From: Candidatus Gastranaerophilales bacterium
GTDB lineage: Bacteria > Cyanobacteriota > Vampirovibrionia > Gastranaerophilales > Gastranaerophilaceae
Direction of reading: 5' to 3'
Assembly: GCA_910586855.1 (NCBI GenBank)
Contig: CAJUJH010000002.1
Span: 124,001 to 188,000, forward strand
DNA length: 64,000 nt
Part shown: in pieces, positions 58,373-64,000 of the stretch
Position numbering within the stretch: the stretch's first letter is position 1
How the letters are laid out: each line of letters starts with the position of its first letter
Program-made: the position numbers and the translations under genes
Notes under the pieces: generated by a model
Database searches by the model: none
What the model was told of the DNA's origin: nothing
What the model saw: only the letters and a program-made list of their open reading frames with translations

Positions 58373-59656
58373 ATGGATAATTTTAAAGATTCAAGAAGAA
58401 ATGATGACCTGTTGCCTCAAGATGGTGACGCTAAAACCATCTGCCTTTTAGAAAATGACCCTATTGAAGAAATTTTTGCGCTGAACCTTGGGGACTTTTT
58501 GTGCGAGCATTTGATTTCGCCTGATTTTGCGCATAAAATCGGCGATAAAGTAAAAACTAAAAATGAGCGCTTAAAAGACCAATTAATGGAACTTATTTCA
58601 ATATACTCAATTGATTCTACCCTTTCAATCTTAGGGTTTAATTCAAATGAGGATTATATTATTTATAATTCAATTGCAAAAACAATTAAACTTATGCTGT
58701 CTTTGGAAAAGTGTGTAATTTTCCTTGCTAAAAAGGATGAGCCTATAAAGCTTGCAGGTACATCAAACAATGAAACCGAAGAAAAAGTAACTTCACATAT
58801 TGAAAAAAGCTATAAAGATGAAGAAGTAATTGTGCTTAATGAAGATAATAAGCAGGTTATTATCTTCCCTATGAAGAATAAATTTGAATGCATCGGTGCA
58901 ATTGAGACTACGCGCGATATGAGCCGTCCTTTGGAAGCTGAATTTATTGAGCTTTTAAAGATTACAGCAGGGCTTTTTGTAACATCTCTTGGGATTCAAA
59001 AATTAATTGAACAGGTAAAAAGAGTTGTAAATGCTGAAGATGCCGCAACAAGTGAACTTTTAAGGCTTCGTGCGCAATTAACTGCAATTATAGGCGACCT
59101 TGGCGACAAGCAGCAGGCTTTTGTTGAAAAACTGGCACTTGCAGTTGACCTTAAAGGTAAATACAAAAACCATCATTCTCAAAGGACTGCGGATTTATCG
59201 AAAGAAATCTGTAACTTCCTTGAATTAAATGAAAAAACAACAGATTTAATATATTATGCAGGCTTGTTGCAAAATATTGGTAAAATTACCATTGATGAGC
59301 AGCTTTTTGATAAGAAAGGAAAGCTTTCAAAAGAAGAGTGGGATAAACTTCAAGAGCACCCGAATGCAGGTGTAAGCTTATTGATGAATATCAACTTTAT
59401 GTCTGAAGTTGTTCCATATATTCACTATCAAAAAGAGCGCTGGGACGGCTTGGGCAAGCCTGAAGGTCTTGGCGGATTTTCGATTCCTTTTGGTTCAAGG
59501 ATTATAGCTGTTGCGGATGCATACTGTGCTTTAACCGAAGAAAGACCGCACAGGGCTGCTTTATCAAACAATGAAGCGCTTGAAATTATAAAACAGGAAA
59601 GTGCCGTTAAGTGGGACCCGAATGTTGTAAATGCGCTTGTTAAAATGAAATCTTAG
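58373..59656 (+). CDS. GAF-like plus degenerate HD-GYP protein
   Basis: 427 residues. GAF-like segment at about 80-215 (LSILGFNSNEDYIIYNSIA, CVIFLAKKDE, IIFPMKNKFECIGAIE), then an HD-GYP fold at about 245-427. Key metal ligands of c-di-GMP phosphodiesterases are changed: the HD pair in 'LLHDIGK' reads LLQNIGK, and the later VADxYDAL reads VADAYCALT. HPNAG and the GYP-loop region WDGLGKPEGLGG are kept. It is probably a non-catalytic c-di-GMP or signal-binding protein. Weak SD (AGGAAA). A terminator follows. Confidence 0.8.
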   Translation: MDNFKDSRRNDDLLPQDGDAKTICLLENDPIEEIFALNLGDFLCEHLISPDFAHKIGDKVKTKNERLKDQLMELISIYSIDSTLSILGFNSNEDYIIYNSIAKTIKLMLSLEKCVIFLAKKDEPIKLAGTSNNETEEKVTSHIEKSYKDEEVIVLNEDNKQVIIFPMKNKFECIGAIETTRDMSRPLEAEFIELLKITAGLFVTSLGIQKLIEQVKRVVNAEDAATSELLRLRAQLTAIIGDLGDKQQAFVEKLALAVDLKGKYKNHHSQRTADLSKEICNFLELNEKTTDLIYYAGLLQNIGKITIDEQLFDKKGKLSKEEWDKLQEHPNAGVSLLMNINFMSEVVPYIHYQKERWDGLGKPEGLGGFSIPFGSRIIAVADAYCALTEERPHRAALSNNEALEIIKQESAVKWDPNVVNALVKMKS

Positions 59657-59740
59657 ATTGGATTCCTTAAAGATAAAATCTTTGGGAAATTAATTAGAGT
59701 GAGTAAAAACTAACCAAAATATTAAGAGTATGAGTATTAA

Positions 59741-59777
59741 AATTGCCTTTGATGAATAAAATCAAAGGCAATTTTTA
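59741..59777. terminator. Bidirectional terminator between the HD-GYP and permease genes
   Basis: 13-bp perfect stem AATTGCCTTTGAT / ATCAAAGGCAATT with loop GAATAAA and T5 on the plus strand; it lies between convergent genes. Confidence 0.8.
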
Positions 59778-59816
59778 AATTCATATTATAATTTAATATT
59801 AAAACAAGGCGGCAAG

Positions 59817-61361
59817 TTATTTTTCAAGCTCCCTGTGTTTTCTATAACCATATGCAAAATAAATCAGAGCGCCAAGAATTATCCAAACAGGGAAAAGGAC
59901 TGCTGAAATTCCAAGTGTCATAAAGCCATGCACCATAAGTCCGCCGCAAAGAATTATTCCTAAAATTGGAATTAAAGGTACAAAAGGTACTTTAAAAGGT
60001 CTTTTTCTATCGGGGTCAGTTTTTCTCAAGATTAAAACTGCAATACAGATTATCATAAAGTTTGCGAAAGTTCCAAAATCGCAGAGTTCCGCTGAGATTT
60101 TTAAATCCATAAAAAGTGCGCCAATTATAACAATTATTCCTGCAGCCCATGTTACTACATGCGGCGTACCGTGTTTTTTGTGAATTTTTTGGAAAGATTT
60201 CGGTAAGAAATTATCTCTTGCCATAGCAAATAAAATTCTTGTTGTGCCTAATTGATACACAAGAAGAACGGATGTAAGCCCGGCAAGTGCACCAACGGCT
60301 ATAAGACCCCCAATTTTGTACAGACCTGCAGAGTTCATTGCTGCAGTTATTGGGGCAAGAACATTGATTTTATCTAAAGGCACCATGCCAGATAATACAA
60401 GTGCGGTTCCTGTATACACTATTGTGCAAACAATAAGAGTTCCTATAATTCCTATTGGAAGACTTCTTTGCGGGTTTTTGGTTTCTTCTGCAGCGGATGA
60501 TACGGCATCTACCCCAACGTATGCGAAAAATATCAAAAATGCGCCAGATAAAACTCCTTTAATACCATTTGGGGAGAATGGCACCCAGTTTTCAGGGGAT
60601 ACATAAAATGCGCCTGCAAAAATAAATAACAGTATTACAAAAAGTTTTACAAAAACAAGGATGGTTGCAGCTTTTGTGCTTTCTTTAATCCCCTGGATTA
60701 AAAGGATTGTTATGACTAATATTAATAAAATCGCAGGAACATTTATGCAGATTGGAATAAACCCAAAAATTTTCGGTATTTCAACCGCAGGGTCGAGCCC
60801 CATATCTTTATAAACGGAAATTGCAGTTCTATAGTCATTTATAAGCCAGATTGGAGGGTTTACAAGCCAGCTTGGCAGAATATGCGAAAAGCCTTTCATA
60901 AGCTCCATAAAATACCCCGTCCAGGAGCAGGCAACCGTTATATTACTTATGGCATACTCAAGCATTAAAATCCAGCCTATAATCCATGCCATAAATTCGC
61001 CCATTGTAACGTAAGTATAGGTATAAGCAGAACCTGCAGCAGGTATCATTGAGGCAAATTCAGAATAACAAAGGGCAGAAAACAGGCATGCAAACATCGC
61101 AATTATCATTGAAATAATAACGGCAGGACCTGCGCCGGGGCTGTTTGGTTCACCTGCCATTGCAATACCTATTATTGTAAAAATACCCGTTCCAATAACT
61201 GCACCAATGCCAAGCATTATAAGGTCAAATGCATTCAAAGTTTTTTTAAGCTCTGAATTTTTTGCCGTTTCAATTATTTCATCCGGGGTCTTTTTCTTTA
61301 AAAGGCTTTTTATAAATATTTTTAATGGGTTTAAAAAGCCCTGTTTATCATTATTCTTCAC
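59817..61361 (-). CDS. APC-superfamily amino-acid permease, copy 1
   Basis: 514 residues, about 12 to 14 membrane helices. The N-terminus carries KKTPDEIIETAKNS then KKTLNAFDLIMLGIGAVIGT and GIFTIIGIAMAGE, the substrate-binding helix of cationic-amino-acid-transporter (CAT/YfnA-like) permeases. It also has FAYVGVDAVSSAAEETKNPQ (about 290) and LRKTDPDRKRPFKVPFVPL near the end. The substrate is unknown. It is the last of three paralogues in one minus-strand operon; its start overlaps the end of copy 2 by 11 bp. An 80-bp stretch is identical to copy 2. Confidence 0.9.
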   Translation of the reverse strand: MKNNDKQGFLNPLKIFIKSLLKKKTPDEIIETAKNSELKKTLNAFDLIMLGIGAVIGTGIFTIIGIAMAGEPNSPGAGPAVIISMIIAMFACLFSALCYSEFASMIPAAGSAYTYTYVTMGEFMAWIIGWILMLEYAISNITVACSWTGYFMELMKGFSHILPSWLVNPPIWLINDYRTAISVYKDMGLDPAVEIPKIFGFIPICINVPAILLILVITILLIQGIKESTKAATILVFVKLFVILLFIFAGAFYVSPENWVPFSPNGIKGVLSGAFLIFFAYVGVDAVSSAAEETKNPQRSLPIGIIGTLIVCTIVYTGTALVLSGMVPLDKINVLAPITAAMNSAGLYKIGGLIAVGALAGLTSVLLVYQLGTTRILFAMARDNFLPKSFQKIHKKHGTPHVVTWAAGIIVIIGALFMDLKISAELCDFGTFANFMIICIAVLILRKTDPDRKRPFKVPFVPLIPILGIILCGGLMVHGFMTLGISAVLFPVWIILGALIYFAYGYRKHRELEK

Positions 61362-62913
61362 TGCTTATTTCATTCTTTCTTTGTTTTTTATATCCATATG
61401 CAAAATAAATAATTATCCCTAAAACTATCCAAAGAGGGAATAAAACTGCTGAAATACCAAGGGTCATAAACCCGTGCACCATAATGCCTCCGCAAAGAAT
61501 TATTCCTAAAATCGGAAATAGCGGTACAAAAGGCACTTTAAAAGGTCTTTTTCTGCTTGGGTCAGTTTTCCTTAAAATTAATACTGCAAGGCAAATCACC
61601 ATAAAATTTGTAAAGGTGCCGAAGTTGCAAAGTTCAGCCGATATATTTAAATCCATAAATAGGGCGCCTATTATGACCAAAATTCCTGAAAGCCAGGTTA
61701 CAACATGAGGTGTGCCGTGTTTTTTATGAACTTTCTGGAAGGATTTTGGGAAAAAGCCGTCTCTTCCCATTGCGTATAAAATTCTTGCTGTACCAAGCTG
61801 AAATACTAAAATTACGGATGTAATTCCTGCAAGCGCGCCTGCTGCAATAATTCCGCCAACTTTTTTTAAGCCTATTGAGTTCATAGCTGCTGCAATCGGG
61901 GCAAGGGTGTTAATATTTTCCGTTGCAACCATGCCTGATAATACAAGCGCTGTTGCTACATATATGATTGTACAGGCAATTAAAGTTCCAAGAAGCCCTA
62001 TAGGGAGATTTTTTTGCGGGTCTTTAGTTTCTTCTGCAGCAGATGATACGGCATCTACCCCAACGTATGCGAAAAATATCAAAAACGCGCCTGATAAGAT
62101 GCCTTTTATCCCGCCGGGGGCGAAAGGTACCCAATTTTCAGGGGCAACGTAAAACATTCCCGTAAAGATGAATAAAAATATGACTGCAAGCTTAATGAAT
62201 ACTAAAATCGTTGCGGCTTTTGTACTTTCTTTTATTCCTTGAACAAGAATTATTGTGATTATTAAAAGTAATAAAACTGCAGGCAGATTTATACAAAATG
62301 GTAACACCCCAAAAATTTTCGGTATTTCAACCGCAGGGTCGAGCCCCATATCTTTATAAACGGAAATTGCAGTTCTATAGTCATTTATAAGCCAGATGGG
62401 CGGATTAACAAGCCAGTTTGGAAGAATATGAGAAAATCCTCTTAATAGTTCCATAAAATACCCAGTCCAGGAGCTTGCCATTGTAACGTTTCCAATAGCG
62501 TATTCAAGCATTAAAATCCAGCCTACAATCCATGCCATAAATTCACCCATTGTAACATAGGTATATGTATAGGTGGTTCCTGCAACCGGTACCATTGATG
62601 TAAATTCAGAATAGCAAAGAATTGAAAATAAAGATGCAAACATTGCAATTATCATTGAGATTATAACGGCCGGACCTGCGCCGTAGCCTGATTGTTCGCC
62701 AACCATTGCAACGCCTACAATTGTAAAGATACCGGAACCTATCACAGCGCCAATGCCAAGCATTATAAGGTCAAATGCATTCAAGGTTCTTTTGAGGTTC
62801 ACCTTATTTGCATTTTCCATAATTTCATCGGGTGTTTTTTTCTTAAAAAGGTTTTTAAAGAAACCGTTGTTAAGCCCGTTATCAGCTATGGTTTTAGAAT
62901 TATTATTTTCCAC
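61351..62913 (-). CDS. APC-superfamily amino-acid permease, copy 2
   Basis: 520 residues, same architecture as copy 1, with KKKTPDEIMENANKVN, KRTLNAFDLIMLGIGAVIGS, FAYVGVDAVSSAAEETKDPQ and LRKTDPSRKRPFKVPFVPL. The C-terminus is YKKQRKNEISSEE. It overlaps both neighbours by 11 bp, a repeated junction showing the array arose by tandem duplication of a unit including the overlap. Differences between copies concentrate in loops and in helices after residue 330, so substrate ranges may differ. Confidence 0.9.
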   Translation of the reverse strand: MENNNSKTIADNGLNNGFFKNLFKKKTPDEIMENANKVNLKRTLNAFDLIMLGIGAVIGSGIFTIVGVAMVGEQSGYGAGPAVIISMIIAMFASLFSILCYSEFTSMVPVAGTTYTYTYVTMGEFMAWIVGWILMLEYAIGNVTMASSWTGYFMELLRGFSHILPNWLVNPPIWLINDYRTAISVYKDMGLDPAVEIPKIFGVLPFCINLPAVLLLLIITIILVQGIKESTKAATILVFIKLAVIFLFIFTGMFYVAPENWVPFAPGGIKGILSGAFLIFFAYVGVDAVSSAAEETKDPQKNLPIGLLGTLIACTIIYVATALVLSGMVATENINTLAPIAAAMNSIGLKKVGGIIAAGALAGITSVILVFQLGTARILYAMGRDGFFPKSFQKVHKKHGTPHVVTWLSGILVIIGALFMDLNISAELCNFGTFTNFMVICLAVLILRKTDPSRKRPFKVPFVPLFPILGIILCGGIMVHGFMTLGISAVLFPLWIVLGIIIYFAYGYKKQRKNEISSEE

Positions 62914-64000
62914 TACTTATTTCATTCTTTCTTTGTTGTTTGTATCCGTATATAAAATATATTATTATTCCTAAAAGTATCCACAGCGGGAATAAAACTT
63001 TTGAGGTTGTAAGAAAACGTATTGAATAAAACATAAGTCCGCCACAGCAAATTATCCCCATCATAGGAAACCATGGCGAGAAGGGAACTTTAAACGGACG
63101 TTCTCTGTTCGGGTCTGTTTTTCTCAAGATTAAAACTGCAACACATACGATTATAAATGATGTAAATGTTCCAAAGTTACAAAGCTCTGCAGCGGTTGAA
63201 ATATTTAAAAATGCTGAACCTAAAATACAGATAACAGCTGCAATAATTGTTACAATATACGGAGTTTTAAATTTTGGATGAAGAGCTTGCAGATTTTTTG
63301 GTAAAAAACCGTCTCTGCTCATAGCGAATAAAATTCTTGTGCCTGCCAGCATCATAACCATTAAAACGGAAGTAAGCCCTGCAAGTGCTCCGATTGAAAT
63401 AAGTCCTGCTATCCAGTTTTGTCCGACTGAACTTATAGCATAAGCTAAAGGCGCCTGCAGATTGATTTTGTTAATCGGATTTATACCGATTAGAACAAGG
63501 GCAGTTAAGATATAGACAATAGTACAGATTGCAAGTGAACCTATAATGCCTATAGGAAGATTTTTTTGCGGGTTTTTAGTTTCTTCTGCGGCTGTTGAAA
63601 CAGCGTCAAATCCAAGATATGCAAAGAAAATTAAAAATGCGCCGACACATATTCCATTTATGCCGTTTGGTGCAAAGGGCACCCAATTTTCAGGTTTAAC
63701 ATAAAAAGCGCCTGTAATTACAAATAGTGCTATAACTCCAAGCTTTATAAAAACCAAAACCCCCGTCATTGCAGCACTTTCTTTAATTCCTTTGATTAAA
63801 ATTGAGGCAACAATTATTGTAAATAAAACCCCGGGTAAACTAAAGCAAATGGGGATATTTCCAATATGCGGAATAACTAAATCAGGATTTAAGCCTTCTT
63901 TAGTTAAATTATGAGCTGCTGTTGTGTAGTCTTGAATAAGCCATATCGGCGGATTATAAAGCCATTCGGGGAGGTATTTTGAAAAACCTTTGATAAATTC
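62903..64000 (-). CDS. APC-superfamily amino-acid permease, copy 3 (5' end outside window)
   Basis: 366 C-terminal residues are visible; the frame is open to the window edge, so the N-terminal helices are missing. It has FAYLGFDAVSTAAEETKNPQ and LRKTDPNRERPFKVPFSPW, and ends YKQQRKNEISSGK. It is more diverged than copies 1 and 2 are from each other. It is the promoter-proximal gene of the set. Confidence 0.9.
   Translation of the reverse strand, partial: EFIKGFSKYLPEWLYNPPIWLIQDYTTAAHNLTKEGLNPDLVIPHIGNIPICFSLPGVLFTIIVASILIKGIKESAAMTGVLVFIKLGVIALFVITGAFYVKPENWVPFAPNGINGICVGAFLIFFAYLGFDAVSTAAEETKNPQKNLPIGIIGSLAICTIVYILTALVLIGINPINKINLQAPLAYAISSVGQNWIAGLISIGALAGLTSVLMVMMLAGTRILFAMSRDGFLPKNLQALHPKFKTPYIVTIIAAVICILGSAFLNISTAAELCNFGTFTSFIIVCVAVLILRKTDPNRERPFKVPFSPWFPMMGIICCGGLMFYSIRFLTTSKVLFPLWILLGIIIYFIYGYKQQRKNEISSGK

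Overview
The window is AT-rich, densely coding, bacterial chromosomal DNA. Gene content suggests a host-associated lineage near the Cyanobacteria, most plausibly Gastranaerophilales (Vampirovibrionia/'Melainabacteria'). The grounds are RNase Y plus Mini-RNase III, a NifU/NifS Fe-S system, a biotin-dependent decarboxylase pump, type IV pilus-like machinery, and several lineage-specific proteins carrying an F-[KR]-G motif. The taxonomy is inferred from style and content, not from a marker search.

Layout. 1-5.4 kb: end of a lipid-synthesis-like gene, trmL, nnrD, then birA directly before a biotinylated carboxyltransferase (oadA-like) and its membrane beta subunit (oadB). 5.5-12.3 kb: tRNA-Arg(CCG), rmuC, a MITE-like palindrome, divergent ldcA/dnaX, an NrtR-like regulator, and an FKG protein with an ADP-ribosyltransferase-like end. 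12.3-15.3 kb: response regulator and sensorless histidine kinase behind an ORF6N DNA-binding gene with two near-identical palindromes, then mrnC. 15.4-24.2 kb: unknown proteins, nifU-nifS, MATE exporter, argS. 24.3-27.7 kb: tRNA-Ile(GAU) with a scrambled partial copy, followed by accessory genes. 27.7-34.1 kb: glmS, GNAT, serC, mtnA, a membrane protein, ruvC. 34.1-37.5 kb: a 193-bp palindrome and a GH35 beta-galactosidase unit.

37.5-38.9 kb holds the most unusual structure. Five tandem, promoterless, start-less cassettes (minus strand, roughly 235-310 bp each) encode diversified versions of one Cys-rich domain ending in VRCVLDL. Their G+C is visibly higher than the surroundings, and they are joined out of frame or by in-frame TAA codons. 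The arrangement resembles a silent variant-cassette archive, comparable in layout to neisserial pilS. No reverse transcriptase and no expressed full-length copy lie in the window.

39-45 kb: small transcription units, FKG membrane proteins, and an RNA-turnover operon (rny, ymdB, PHP phosphoesterase). 45.2-53.7 kb: obgE, then a pilus/secretion assembly cluster (PilP/GspC-like protein, secretin, GspE/PilB ATPase, GspF/PilC platform). 53.7-64 kb: bioA, tpiA, a small XRE regulator with a divergent microprotein, metX-metW, a degenerate GAF/HD-GYP protein, and three tandem APC amino-acid permeases, the last running off the window.

A recurrent regulatory feature is a TATAAT-like -10 box ending exactly 6-7 nt before the start codon, without a Shine-Dalgarno, in front of about ten genes. 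This predicts leaderless mRNAs. Other genes (oadA, oadB, rmuC, glmS, tpiA and more) have ordinary Shine-Dalgarno sites.
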